From Clostridia bacterium (GTDB lineage: Bacteria > Bacillota > Clostridia > Christensenellales > Borkfalkiaceae), in NCBI GenBank assembly GCA_900766495.1, contig CAAFVM010000012.1:13838-77837 (forward strand): 64,000 bases of DNA. The letters run 5' to 3'. Each line of letters begins with the position of its first letter. The stretch's first letter is position 1. Shown here piece by piece: positions 25,349 through 33,917 of this stretch. Under the pieces are notes generated by a model. The model was not told where the DNA came from and searched no databases. It was given only the letters and a program-made list of their open reading frames with translations. Position numbers and translations under genes: made by a program.

Positions 25349-26146
25349 TTATTTTAAGCGTTTAGCCTTTTTGTTGGCGCGCACGTTCATAACTACGACT
25401 ACGGTTATGATTACCACGAAAATAATGGTGGAAAGGGCGCGCAGGGCGGGAACCGAAGTGTTTGCGCCGCCTTTGGCGTATGCGTTATACGTGTAAGTGG
25501 AAATGGTATCGAGCGTGGTGGGTTTGGTGAAAGTGGTTATAATGTAATCGTCGAGCGACATTGTAACCGCCAGTAAAAAGCCCGAGAAAATACCCGGCAT
25601 GATTTCGGGAATTATTATAGAAAACAACGCTTTCGTCGGGCTTGCGCCGAGGTCTAACCCCGCTTCGTAAAGGTTGGGGTTAAGCTGTTTGAGCTTGGGC
25701 AGAACGTTTAAGAAAACGAACGGGAAGCCGAGCGCTACGTGGGAAATTATAAGTGAAGCCCACGTGCGTGGAAATCCGAGCATCGAAAATACCAGAGCGA
25801 GCGAAAGCCCGGTAACTATTTCCGCGTTTATAACGTTAATCTGCGTTGCTCCGTTAAGGGTTTTCTGCACTCGGCGTTTGGAATAAAAGCAACCTATCGC
25901 GCCCATCGTGCCTAAAATAGTGGAAATAATAGCAGACGAAAATGCGAGAATAAAAGTGTTCGCTACTGCCGTTAAAATCTTTTTATTCGAAAACAGCATT
26001 TTATAAAGGCTGAAATTCCATTCGTCCGACCAGTAGCCTATTTCTTTTGATGCGTTGAACGAATATATGACCAAAAGAATGATGGGGGCGTATAAAAAGG
26101 CTAAAACCAAATATACGTAACCGCGTTGAAAGAATTTTTTTACCAT
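25349..26146 (-). CDS. potC: Spermidine/putrescine ABC transporter permease PotC
   Basis: 265 residues, six membrane segments, binding-protein-dependent permease fold. The EAA-type loop reads EAGLDLGASPTKALFSIIIPEIMPG (first 20 residues EAGLDLGASPTKALFSIIIP), near residue 160. Typical PotC features: PIILLVIYSFNAS in the first periplasmic loop and a conserved SLDDYIITTF late. It pairs with PotB to form the channel. It overlaps potB by 7 nt. Confidence 0.93.
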   Translation of the reverse strand: MVKKFFQRGYVYLVLAFLYAPIILLVIYSFNASKEIGYWSDEWNFSLYKMLFSNKKILTAVANTFILAFSSAIISTILGTMGAIGCFYSKRRVQKTLNGATQINVINAEIVTGLSLALVFSMLGFPRTWASLIISHVALGFPFVFLNVLPKLKQLNPNLYEAGLDLGASPTKALFSIIIPEIMPGIFSGFLLAVTMSLDDYIITTFTKPTTLDTISTYTYNAYAKGGANTSVPALRALSTIIFVVIITVVVVMNVRANKKAKRLK

Positions 26147-26955
26147 AATCCCGACCCCCTTGCAGAATTGTCGTTTTCGGTGAATTTACCGCTTATAAGC
26201 ATAGTTGCGAATATGAACACCAAAAGAATTAAAGCTATCGCCGAGCCTGCGTTCCAGCTGCCCGCCTCGCCCGAGTTAAATCTGTTTTCAATAAGTTTGC
26301 CTATTATGGTAACTTTCGAGTTGCCCAAAGTGTCTGAAATAACGTAGCTGGTGGTGGTGGGCAAAAATACCATTGTAATTGCGCTTACCACGCCGGGCAT
26401 AGAAAGTGGCAGGGTGGTTTTTAGAAAAGTGGTTGCGGGGCGCGCGCCCAAATCGTAGGAAGCTTCTTTTACGCTTTTATCCATTTTCAGCAAAACCGTG
26501 TAAAGTGGAAGTATGGTTACCGGCAGATAGTCGTAAACCATACCGATCAAAGTATTAACATAACTTAAATCGCCGCTTTTGTAAAAACCCAAAAGATATA
26601 AAAGCTCTTTCATTGCGGCGGTTCTTAAAACGAAGTTTATCCACATGGGCAGAATAAACAACAAAAGCATAACGCCGTTTTTGTTAAGAGAACTGTTGGC
26701 TAAAATATACGCCGCGGGGTAAGCTAAAAGCAGGCAGATCGTAGTGGTTAAAAACGCCAGACCGAGGCTTCTTAAAAGCACGCGGATATTCGTAGCGCTT
26801 TTGAAAAAGCTTGCGAAGTTTGCAAAAGTGAACGCGCCGTTCGCGTCGGTAAAAGCGTAAAAAATTATAAGCAGCAGGGGAAACACCACAAACATCGCAA
26901 GAAACAACGCATAGGGGATTCCCAGATGTTTTCTTGAAAATTTAATAGCCGTCAT
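26140..26955 (-). CDS. potB: Spermidine/putrescine ABC transporter permease PotB
   Basis: 271 residues with six membrane segments. PotB hallmarks include LRTAAMKELL (about 110) and the EAA loop EASYDLGARPATTFLKTTLP (about 163-182) that docks on the PotA ATPase. It overlaps potA by 4 nt and potC by 7 nt, so the operon is tightly coupled. Confidence 0.93.
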   Translation of the reverse strand: MTAIKFSRKHLGIPYALFLAMFVVFPLLLIIFYAFTDANGAFTFANFASFFKSATNIRVLLRSLGLAFLTTTICLLLAYPAAYILANSSLNKNGVMLLLFILPMWINFVLRTAAMKELLYLLGFYKSGDLSYVNTLIGMVYDYLPVTILPLYTVLLKMDKSVKEASYDLGARPATTFLKTTLPLSMPGVVSAITMVFLPTTTSYVISDTLGNSKVTIIGKLIENRFNSGEAGSWNAGSAIALILLVFIFATMLISGKFTENDNSARGSGLW

Positions 26956-28451
26956 TTTTCTTCCGCAACCTTTAAGGTAAGTTTGATTTTTTCTGACGGA
27001 ATTTTAACGCTTACCTTGTCGTTTTCGTTCCATGCGTCTTCGGTATCTATAACGAAATCTTCTTCGTCTTCGGGCGTGCGGACAATAATCTGATAGTGGT
27101 CGCCTTTGTAAATAATGGAAACGATTTGTCCGTGCGAATCGCCGTCGGTTTCGTTATCGATAATTTCAATGTCTTTAAGCCCGACTTCTACTTTTACGGC
27201 AACGCCGGTAAGGTCGATTTTTTCGCCTTTCTGGGTGATGAGGTAACCCTCTTCGTCAAGCGAAGAACCGGGGTAAAGCTGCGTTACGTCGCACCGGAAC
27301 TCGCCCTCGGCAAATTCCACGGTGTTACGTTTGGTAATAACTCCGTCGTATACGTTCGAGGTGAATTCTTTTTTCATTATATGTATGTCGTCGGGCTTGA
27401 TAATAACGCTTGCGCGGGTGCCGGCTTTTCTTTCTACGGTGTCCTGAATGACTATCTCGTTATTGCCGATCGCCATAGCCATTTCGTAATGCACGCCTTT
27501 GAAAATGCTGGAAGTTATAACGCCATCTACCTGACCCAAGCCCTCATCCACGAGATATACGTCTTCAGGGCGGACTACGACGTCCACCTTTTCGTTTATA
27601 GCGAAATCGTCTACCATATCGAACGTGCGGTTTAAGAAACGCACCTTTCTGTCGCCTACAATCGTGCCGGAGAAAATGTTGCTGTCGCCTATAAAGTCGG
27701 CAACGAACGCGCTCTTGGGTTCGTTGTAAATGTCGGTGGGGGTGCCTATCTGCTGAATAATACCGTCGTTCATAACCACTATGGTGTCGCTCATGGTAAG
27801 CGCTTCTTCCTGGTCGTGCGTTACGTAAATAAAGGTAATGCCCAGTTTTTTGTGCATTTCTTTAAGCTCTAACTGCATGTCCTTGCGCATTTTAAGGTCG
27901 AGTGCGCCGAGCGGTTCGTCAAGAAGAAGAATTTCAGGCTCGTTTACTATTGCGCGGGCAATTGCGATACGTTGTTGCTGTCCGCCCGAAAGGGTGGTTA
28001 CGTCGCGTTTTTCAAAACCCTCGAGGTCAACCATGCGCAAAGCGCGTTTAACCTTTTCGGCAATGGTCTGCTTTGTAAGTTTTTCAACACGAGTGAACGT
28101 TTTGCCGTCGGCGTTGGTATAGGTGTTTTTAACTTTTTTAAGTTTTAAGCCGTAGGCGATGTTGTCGAATACGTTAAGGTGCGGGAAAAGCGCATAACGC
28201 TGAAACACCGTGTTGATGGGGCGCTCGTAGGGGGGTAGCGTGGTAATATCTTTACCGTTTAAAAGAATTTTGCCTTTATCGGGTATTTCGAAACCGGCTA
28301 TCATTCTTAATGTAGTGGTTTTTCCGCAACCCGACGGACCCAGTAGCGTTACGAATTCGCCTTTACGCACGTAAAGGTTTTCGTCGTCGACGACGGTCGT
28401 GCCGTCGTAAATTTTGCTTACGCCGATAAGTTCGATTATCTTTTCAGCCAT
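26952..28451 (-). CDS. potA: Spermidine/putrescine ABC transporter ATPase PotA, with long C-terminus
   Basis: 499 residues against about 370 for typical PotA. Walker A GPSGCGKTT (about 39-47), signature LSGGQQQRIAIARA (about 154-167) and Walker B LLLDEPLGALD (about 174-184). After the ATPase come a TOBE-like regulatory domain and, from about residue 370, a second unit of similar beta-rich character. An insertion (KKVKNTYTNADGKTFTRVEK) interrupts the ATPase between the Q-loop and the signature. First of the four pot genes, 89 nt downstream of the regulator, with AGGAG before the ATG. Confidence 0.92.
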   Translation of the reverse strand: MAEKIIELIGVSKIYDGTTVVDDENLYVRKGEFVTLLGPSGCGKTTTLRMIAGFEIPDKGKILLNGKDITTLPPYERPINTVFQRYALFPHLNVFDNIAYGLKLKKVKNTYTNADGKTFTRVEKLTKQTIAEKVKRALRMVDLEGFEKRDVTTLSGGQQQRIAIARAIVNEPEILLLDEPLGALDLKMRKDMQLELKEMHKKLGITFIYVTHDQEEALTMSDTIVVMNDGIIQQIGTPTDIYNEPKSAFVADFIGDSNIFSGTIVGDRKVRFLNRTFDMVDDFAINEKVDVVVRPEDVYLVDEGLGQVDGVITSSIFKGVHYEMAMAIGNNEIVIQDTVERKAGTRASVIIKPDDIHIMKKEFTSNVYDGVITKRNTVEFAEGEFRCDVTQLYPGSSLDEEGYLITQKGEKIDLTGVAVKVEVGLKDIEIIDNETDGDSHGQIVSIIYKGDHYQIIVRTPEDEEDFVIDTEDAWNENDKVSVKIPSEKIKLTLKVAEEK

Positions 28452-28540
28452 TTTTTTCTCCTGTTTTTTTCGCTTTTCGCGCTTAAAAATTTTTTGTAAA
28501 TTTTTATTTTTTTATATCTTATAATTTTATATCTTATTAA

Positions 28541-29074
28541 TTAAAAAGTGGGCGGGGTGGAAACCCAAATAAATTCGGCGGGTTGTTTTTTAGTGTTTAT
28601 TATATAGTGCATTTTGTCGGCTTTATAATAAAAACTGTCGCCTTTTTTGCATACGTATTTTTTCATTCCGAGGTGAATGAGTATTTCGCCATCCAGTACG
28701 TATCCGAATTCTTCGCCTTCGTGCGGAACGTCTTCCGAAGTGCTGCCGTTGGGCATAAGCTTTATGCGAATGGGTTCCATCATATTTTTTTGGGCGTTGG
28801 GTATAAGCCAGTTGGTAACCGTTTCGCCGTCGTCCTTTTCAATAAAATCCTCTTCTTTGTAAACCACCCGCTCTTCTTCTTCTTCCGAAAAGAAATCTTT
28901 CAGCGACGAGCCGAGCGCGGAAAGTATGTCTACAAGCGTGGCTATCGACGGGCTGGTAAGGTCGTTTTCAAGCTGCGAAATGTAGCCTTTGCTCAATTCG
29001 CACCTGTCGGCAAGTTCTTCTTGCGTCAAATCGCACGCGAGGCGCATCTGTTTTATTTTGTTGCCTAATTCCAT
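28541..29074 (-). CDS. XRE-cupin transcriptional regulator (PuuR-like), probable pot operon repressor
   Basis: 177 residues. N-terminal helix-turn-helix LTQEELADRCELSKGYISQL (about 15-34), then a charged linker, then a cupin domain (about 105-175: GEEFGYVLDGEILIHLG, DSFYYKADKMHYIINT). This combination is typical of regulators of polyamine uptake in Clostridia, where the cupin senses the ligand. It is the first gene of its transcription unit and lies just upstream of potA, so it probably controls its own promoter and the pot genes. Two matching operator-like repeats lie in its leader. Confidence 0.88.
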   Translation of the reverse strand: MELGNKIKQMRLACDLTQEELADRCELSKGYISQLENDLTSPSIATLVDILSALGSSLKDFFSEEEEERVVYKEEDFIEKDDGETVTNWLIPNAQKNMMEPIRIKLMPNGSTSEDVPHEGEEFGYVLDGEILIHLGMKKYVCKKGDSFYYKADKMHYIINTKKQPAEFIWVSTPPTF

Positions 29075-29176
29075 ATTTACCCCTTTTGGCGTTCTTTCGT
29101 TATTTTTCGCGTTATTTTTCGCCTTTTTTCATAAAAACGTGATTTTTTATGGAAATTTATATCTTTGCGAACATAC

Positions 29177-29231
29177 TAAACAAAAAGTTTAGCAAATCTA
29201 ATCCGATTAAACAAAAAGTTTAACAAATCTA
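29177..29231. promoter_or_regulatory. Paired operator sites of the pot regulator
   Basis: Two near-identical 24-bp elements, each with the inverted repeat TAAAC-AAAAA-GTTTA (29177-29191, 29208-29222) and a shared tail (GCAAATCTA or ACAAATCTA). The centres are 31 bp apart, three helical turns. They lie just downstream of the promoter. Confidence 0.65.
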
Positions 29232-29244
29232 AACAACGAGAATG

Positions 29245-29273
29245 ATTATATATAAATCGCATAGCGGTGTCAA
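29245..29273 (-). promoter_or_regulatory. Consensus promoter of the pot regulator operon
   Basis: Minus-strand -35 TTGACA (29268-29273), 17-nt spacer, -10 TATAAT (29245-29250): a perfect sigma-A promoter. Transcription would begin near 29238, so both operators fall in the initial transcribed region. Confidence 0.8.
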
Positions 29274-29363
29274 ATATTTGAAAGCCGTAAATAAAAATAG
29301 TATAAAAAATTTTTTACCGTTTTGTTACCAAAGGATTTTTAAGCGTTTTCGACGTGTTTTTGC

Positions 29364-29392
29364 TTGCTATTTTCGCGTTAAAAGGGTATAAT
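29364..29392 (+). promoter_or_regulatory. Promoter of the ECF-coaX unit
   Basis: -35 TTGCTA (29364-29369), 17-nt spacer, -10 TATAAT (29387-29392). Confidence 0.6.
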
Positions 29393-29398
29393 TTTTTT

Positions 29399-29618
29399 AT
29401 AACCTGCGGTTTTATGCGCGTTACCGTTTTTTATGCGGGCTTACGGGAAACGCGGGTACGGTTTTTGCCGACCCGACGGAATGATTTTTCGCGGGCGTTT
29501 AATTCTTTTTATATTTATGAATGAAACGCCTAAAAAGCTTTTTGTTTAAAAACGGAGTTATGCGTTTAAAATAAAATAACGGCTATTCTTTGTAAAGCCG
29601 ATTAAGAGGTGTTTTTTT
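29399..29618 (+). promoter_or_regulatory. Long (about 220-nt) leader before the ECF S component
   Basis: Includes the ACCGT...ACGGTTTTT arrangement at about 29424-29467, a terminator-like shape, then further AT-rich sequence ending in AAGAGGTG. It may hold a regulatory RNA; I recognise no known riboswitch class in it. Confidence 0.35.
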
Positions 29619-30176
29619 ATGTCAAAATCAAGAACTGTCGCGTTTTACGGCGTAACCGCCGCGCTCGTGTTCGTGCTGCTGTTTCTGGAAACTTACGTTT
29701 TTCAGATAATCCCGCTGTTTAATTTCGCTCCCCCCGCGATATTCACTTTGCCGTTCGCGTTCGCACTTTCAATGTTCCGCGGCAAAAAGAGTATGTTTTT
29801 CGGCGGGACCTGCGTGGGCGTATGCTCGTTTATAATCGCGCTTATACTGGGGAATCCAATATTTATAAACCCCATAATTTCGGTTCTTCCGCGCGTGCTT
29901 TGCGGGCTTATCGCAACAGGTTTTTATATGCTTATTAAAAAACTTTGCGGCGAGAAAAAGTTCGGTACCGCGCTCGCGTCTGCGGTGGGCGGGGCGCTCG
30001 GCGTTTTAATGAATACGGTTTTAGTGCTGTTTACTATGTTTTTGTTTCAGGCAAGCACGCTGGAAGCCATATACGCCACGCTTATTTCTATAAACTTCGT
30101 TTGCGAATTCGTTGGGGCAATACTTCTTGCGCCGCTTTTCGTAACCCTTTTGCAAAAATACGCAAAACTCGATTAA
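29619..30176 (+). CDS. ECF transporter S component, probably for pantothenate
   Basis: 185 residues, six hydrophobic segments, the fold of ECF substrate-specific (S) components: short N-terminus, then VAFYGVTAALVFVLLFLE with the alanine-rich face that contacts the EcfT coupling subunit. No ATPases adjacent, so it would use a shared ECF module coded elsewhere. The gene next to it, 75 bp downstream, is coaX, which phosphorylates pantothenate. That pairing is the main reason to propose pantothenate as substrate. RBS AAGAGGTG. Confidence 0.78.
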   Translation: MSKSRTVAFYGVTAALVFVLLFLETYVFQIIPLFNFAPPAIFTLPFAFALSMFRGKKSMFFGGTCVGVCSFIIALILGNPIFINPIISVLPRVLCGLIATGFYMLIKKLCGEKKFGTALASAVGGALGVLMNTVLVLFTMFLFQASTLEAIYATLISINFVCEFVGAILLAPLFVTLLQKYAKLD

Positions 30177-30228
30177 AAAAGTTTTCGCTTTTTATCGGCG
30201 AAACTTTTGCGCGCGGGATATGCGCGCG
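30177..30228 (+). other. Hairpins between the ECF gene and coaX
   Basis: AAAAGTTTTCGC pairs with GCGAAACTTTT (one bulge) at 30177-30208, followed by a GCGCGC...GCGCGC stem at 30209-30227. Possible partial terminator or mRNA stabiliser. Confidence 0.4.
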
Positions 30229-30251
30229 AATAATAATAAGGATAAATATTT

Positions 30252-31022
30252 ATGATACTCTGCATAGATATAGGAAATACGAACATCAAGTTCGCCATAT
30301 TCGAGGGCGACAGGCTTGACGCCTCGTTCCGCGTAGCTTCGAAACGCAGTTCCACCGCCGACGAATACGGCGTTCTGGTGCGAGATTTGTTTTTTGCCGC
30401 GGGAAAGGACAGCGGCAAGTTAGAGGGCATAATAATGTCTTCGGTAATTCCGCAGCTCAACTACACAATGGAGCATATGTGCGAACAATATTTCGGAATA
30501 AAGCCGTTAACCGTGGAAGCGGGGCTTAAAACCGGAATAAACGTAAAGGTAGACAGCCCCAAGGAAGTAGGAGCCGACAGAATAGTAAACAGCGTTGCCG
30601 CGTTTAAAAAATACGGCGGCAAAAAGCCTGTTATTTGCATAGATTTCGGCACGGCTACCACTATAAACGTAATAACCGAAAAAGGCGAGCTTATAGGCGG
30701 CGTAATAGCTCCGGGAATAAAGACCTCGCTCGATTCTTTGGTTAACGGCACCGCAAAACTGCCGAATATAGAACTCGAACTGCCGGGCAGCGTTATATGT
30801 AAAGACACTGTGACTAATATGCAGGCGGGGTTATTATACGGCTTTGCGGGGCTTGTGGAATATCTTGTTGCAAAAACCAAAAAAGAACTCGGGCGCGAGG
30901 CCGTGGTTGTGGCTACCGGCGGATTAGGCTCGGTTATAGCCGAAGAGGCGAAATGCATAGAATATACCGACAGAACGCTTACCCTCGAGGGGCTTAAAAT
31001 TTTATATAATTTAAACAGATGA
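30252..31022 (+). CDS. coaX: Type III pantothenate kinase
   Basis: 256 residues of the ASKHA superfamily; catalyses the first step of CoA synthesis from pantothenate. Motifs: MILCIDIGNTNIKFAIF (phosphate 1), the pantothenate-binding GADRIVNSVAA (about 107-117), CIDFGTATTINVI (about 131-143, with catalytic Asp), GGVIAPGIKTSLDSL (about 151) and a C-terminal ATGGLG. Normal length. AT-rich ribosome-binding site (AAGG). Confidence 0.94.
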   Translation: MILCIDIGNTNIKFAIFEGDRLDASFRVASKRSSTADEYGVLVRDLFFAAGKDSGKLEGIIMSSVIPQLNYTMEHMCEQYFGIKPLTVEAGLKTGINVKVDSPKEVGADRIVNSVAAFKKYGGKKPVICIDFGTATTINVITEKGELIGGVIAPGIKTSLDSLVNGTAKLPNIELELPGSVICKDTVTNMQAGLLYGFAGLVEYLVAKTKKELGREAVVVATGGLGSVIAEEAKCIEYTDRTLTLEGLKILYNLNR

Positions 31023-31073
31023 GCTTTAACGTAAGCCGAAGAATAAGCGTAAAACAAGGTAATTAAGCCGAAA

Positions 31074-32156
31074 ATGACGAAAAAAATAAAAATAGGCAGC
31101 ATATATATCGGCGGCGGCGAAAAAATCGCGGTGCAGTCGATGTGCAATATAAAAACCGAAAAGGCAGACGAGGTAATATCGCAGATAAAGGCGCTCGAAG
31201 CGCTCGGGTGCGATATTATCCGCGTTTCGGTTAAAGACCAAGCCGACGCGAAAGCGATAAGAAAAATAAAAGACCGAATAAACATTCCGCTGGTGGCGGA
31301 TATTCATTTCGATTATAAGCTCGCGATAGCCGCGCTTGAAAACGGCGCCGATAAAATTCGCATAAACCCCGGGAATATAGGGCTTGAAGGCGGAGTAAAA
31401 GCGGTTGCCGACGCGCTTAAAGCACACAAAGCCGCCTGTCGGGTGGGAAGCAACAGCGGAAGCGTTGAAAAAAGTTTTTTGCAAAAATACGGCAAAAACG
31501 AAATTTCGCTTGCCGAAAGCGCGCTTGAAAAAGCCGCTCTGTTGGAAAAATACGGGTTTTACGACATAGTAATTTCGGCTAAATCGTCGTCGGTTGCAAC
31601 CACGGTGAAAACATACAGATATTTAAGCGGAAAAACAGGCTATCCGCTGCACGTGGGCGTAACCGAAGCTGGGACCTTGCAAAGCGGGATTATAAAAGGC
31701 AGCGCGGGAATCGGCGCGTTACTGCTCGACGGAATAGGCGATACCGTGAGATATTCGCTTTCGGCTCCGCCCGAAGAAGAGGTGAAAGCCGGCGTTAAGC
31801 TTTTGCGCGCCGTGGGGCTTGATAAAAATTACGCCGAGGTTATAGCCTGCCCGACGTGCGGCAGAACCGCATACGACTGCATGGGGCTTGCCGCCGCGAC
31901 CGAAGATTATGTGGCGAACGTTAAAAAGCCGCTTAAAATAGCGGTTATGGGCTGCGTGGTAAACGGACCGGGCGAAGCTGCCGACTGCGATTTGGGCATT
32001 GCGGGAAACGGTGAAGAATGCGTTATTTTTAAATTCGGAAAGCCGTTCAAAAAGGTGGCGGCAACTAACGCTAAAGAAGAATTTTTTAAAGAAATTGACC
32101 TTATTTGCGGAAAAAACGCGAAAATTAAAGGGAAAACGAATGAGCGGATTTACTGA
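31074..32156 (+). CDS. ispG: 4-hydroxy-3-methylbut-2-enyl diphosphate synthase
   Basis: 360 residues. Iron-sulfur enzyme of the methylerythritol phosphate route to isoprenoids, converting ME-cPP to HMBPP. TIM-barrel N-terminus with VQSMCNIKT and INPGNIG, and a C-terminal domain with the 4Fe-4S cysteines in ACPTCGRTAYD (about 260) and GCVVNGPGEA (about 293). All three conserved cysteines are present. The following gene overlaps its 3' end by 17 nt. In Bacillota ispG often lies near polC and the rimP operon, as here. Confidence 0.95.
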   Translation: MTKKIKIGSIYIGGGEKIAVQSMCNIKTEKADEVISQIKALEALGCDIIRVSVKDQADAKAIRKIKDRINIPLVADIHFDYKLAIAALENGADKIRINPGNIGLEGGVKAVADALKAHKAACRVGSNSGSVEKSFLQKYGKNEISLAESALEKAALLEKYGFYDIVISAKSSSVATTVKTYRYLSGKTGYPLHVGVTEAGTLQSGIIKGSAGIGALLLDGIGDTVRYSLSAPPEEEVKAGVKLLRAVGLDKNYAEVIACPTCGRTAYDCMGLAAATEDYVANVKKPLKIAVMGCVVNGPGEAADCDLGIAGNGEECVIFKFGKPFKKVAATNAKEEFFKEIDLICGKNAKIKGKTNERIY

Positions 32157-33660
32157 AAAGTTAAAAGAATACGATTTAAAATTTTCAAACGCGATAGTGG
32201 AAAAGGCAAGCTATTCGCGTGGGAGCAAAACGCTTGAAGCGGATATTATAACGTCGAAACATTTTACCGAAGAAGACTGCGCCGCGGTTAGCGAACTTAT
32301 AAAAAAAGCGTTGCCGTTCTGCAAGCCGTGCGTTCGCATAAAAAAGAGCGTGTGCGACGAAGTTATAGCCAAAAACGCCGCGCTCGAATATGTAAAAGGC
32401 GAATATCCCGTGCTTACGGGCAGGTTTAACGCAGGCGATTTGTCAGCCGAAAAAAAAGGCGACGAAATAACGTTTACGGTTTGCGCCGAGCAGGAAGTTT
32501 GCGATTATTTAAAAAACAAAAACTTTTTCGACGGGCTTAAAAACTTTTTGGCAAAGCGCTATTGCGAAAGTTTTGTTTTTGCTTACGCCCCGCGCGACGA
32601 TTCGGACGACGGTTACGACATCGAACCGCAGAAAGTGGACTATTCGCGGCTTGAAGAAATACCGCTCCGCAAGCTGAAAGTCACGTCGGTAACCCGACTT
32701 TTCGACAATAACGATACCGACGAAGCGCTTTACATAGCCGACGCGCTCGACCATACCGGCGAAACCGCGATTGCGGGAAAGGTGGTGTCGGTTCGTCAGC
32801 GCGAAACAAAAACCGGCAAGCCCTTTTACATAGTGGATATAAGCGACGGTACGGGAAGAATGTCGGGAACAATTTTTTCCACGAAAGACATAATACGCAA
32901 AATGGAAAAAATACAGGAGGGCAGCGAGGTTATTGCCGTGGGAAACTGCGAAATAGCCAACGGCTACCACCGCTTTACCATAAAAAGCCTTAACTTCTGC
33001 GATTTTCCCAAGAATTTCGTGCCGGAAGAAAGGGCTTCGCGCAAGCCGCCCGAAATATACCTTAACGTAAGTCCGAGCGAAATAGAAGAAATTCGCCAGA
33101 CCGATATGTTCAGCGACCAGAGCGTGCCGGAATGTCTGAAAGGCACGTCGTTCGTAGTAGTGGACCTCGAAACCACGGGAACGTCGCCCGCGGACGACAG
33201 GGTTACCGAAATAGGCGCGGTAAAAATAGAAAACGGCAAAATAGTGTGCAAGTTCGCCACTATGGTCAACCCCGAAAGAAAAATTCCCGCCGAGGTCGTG
33301 GAACTTACAGGCATTACCGACGATATGGTTGCGGACGCCCCCAAGTTTGCCGACGTGGCGGGGGATTTGTATAAATTCTGTTACGGAAGCGTTATAGTGG
33401 CGCACAATCTGCCGTTCGACTATAACTTTATAAAAAATCTTTCCAAACCGCTCAATTACGTTTACACCAACCGCGGAGCCGACACGCTCGACCTTTCCCG
33501 CGCGCTTGTAAAAGGTTTGCCTAACTATAAGCTCGATACGGTTTGCGGGCATTTCGGCATAGAGTTTTTGCACCACCGCGCTTACAGCGACGCTCTTGCG
33601 ACCGCTCAACTTTTTATAGAGCTTATAAGAATCAGAGGCAACATAGACGATTTGGTTTGA
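32140..33660 (+). CDS. PolC-type N-terminal/OB-fold/exonuclease protein lacking the polymerase
   Basis: 506 residues. About 1-200 resemble the N-terminal domains of PolC, 205-290 is the OB fold (TAIAGKVVSVRQRETKTGKP), and 335-500 is a DEDDh exonuclease with Exo I VVDLETTGTSP, Exo II AHNLPFDYNF and Exo III HRAYSDALATA. True PolC has about 1,430 residues with a PHP domain split by the exonuclease, then the polymerase. Both are absent; the gene ends cleanly and the next 250 bp hold no polymerase sequence. It sits exactly where polC sits in Bacillota, between ispG and rimP, so it looks like polC cut down to an editing nuclease. The ATG at 32140 is chosen over earlier in-frame codons inside ispG, since AAAGGGAAAA precedes it. 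Confidence 0.8.
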   Translation: MSGFTEKLKEYDLKFSNAIVEKASYSRGSKTLEADIITSKHFTEEDCAAVSELIKKALPFCKPCVRIKKSVCDEVIAKNAALEYVKGEYPVLTGRFNAGDLSAEKKGDEITFTVCAEQEVCDYLKNKNFFDGLKNFLAKRYCESFVFAYAPRDDSDDGYDIEPQKVDYSRLEEIPLRKLKVTSVTRLFDNNDTDEALYIADALDHTGETAIAGKVVSVRQRETKTGKPFYIVDISDGTGRMSGTIFSTKDIIRKMEKIQEGSEVIAVGNCEIANGYHRFTIKSLNFCDFPKNFVPEERASRKPPEIYLNVSPSEIEEIRQTDMFSDQSVPECLKGTSFVVVDLETTGTSPADDRVTEIGAVKIENGKIVCKFATMVNPERKIPAEVVELTGITDDMVADAPKFADVAGDLYKFCYGSVIVAHNLPFDYNFIKNLSKPLNYVYTNRGADTLDLSRALVKGLPNYKLDTVCGHFGIEFLHHRAYSDALATAQLFIELIRIRGNIDDLV

Positions 33661-33796
33661 TTGTTCGTTTTTAAAAACAGATAAAAACCGAGAGGTATAA
33701 CCGCCTGAAAATTCGCGTATAATCATTATATAAGAAAAATTTCCGCTTTTTAGGCGGCGCGCACGTCGTTATTTTTAAAAATCGCTTATAAAACGC

Positions 33797-33826
33797 TTGC
33801 AAAAAACATTGCCTCTATGTTAAAAT
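33797..33826 (+). promoter_or_regulatory. Promoter of the rimP-nusA operon
   Basis: -35 TTGCAA (33797-33802), 18-nt spacer, -10 TAAAAT (33821-33826) with extended TGT. Confidence 0.55.
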
Positions 33827-33851
33827 AACAATGCTTGATTATACTTACTTG

Positions 33852-33884
33852 ATTTGAGAGTGGCCGACCGCTCTCAAATTTTTA
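33852..33884 (+). promoter_or_regulatory. rimP leader hairpin with U-tail (possible attenuator)
   Basis: ATTTGAGAG / CTCTCAAAT 9-bp stem around TGGCCGACCG, followed by TTTTTAT, in the leader of rimP, 40 nt ahead of the start. A terminator-like hairpin before rimP is common in Firmicutes. Confidence 0.6.
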
Positions 33885-33917
33885 TGTGCGGCTAAAAAAT
33901 AAAAAGGAGCTTTGCCC

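Noticed and set aside
29177..29231. Direct repeats considered as a CRISPR or integration site
   Set aside because: Two copies only, 31 bp apart, placed between a promoter and a regulator gene; an operator pair explains them.
32509..33726. 405-codon open frame on the minus strand
   Set aside because: Opposite the PolC-type exonuclease gene with its DEDDh motifs; composition is that of an antisense shadow.
33661..33917. Frameshifted remainder of polC after 33660
   Set aside because: The 250 bp before rimP hold no polymerase-like peptide in any frame that I can see, and rimP follows with its own promoter.
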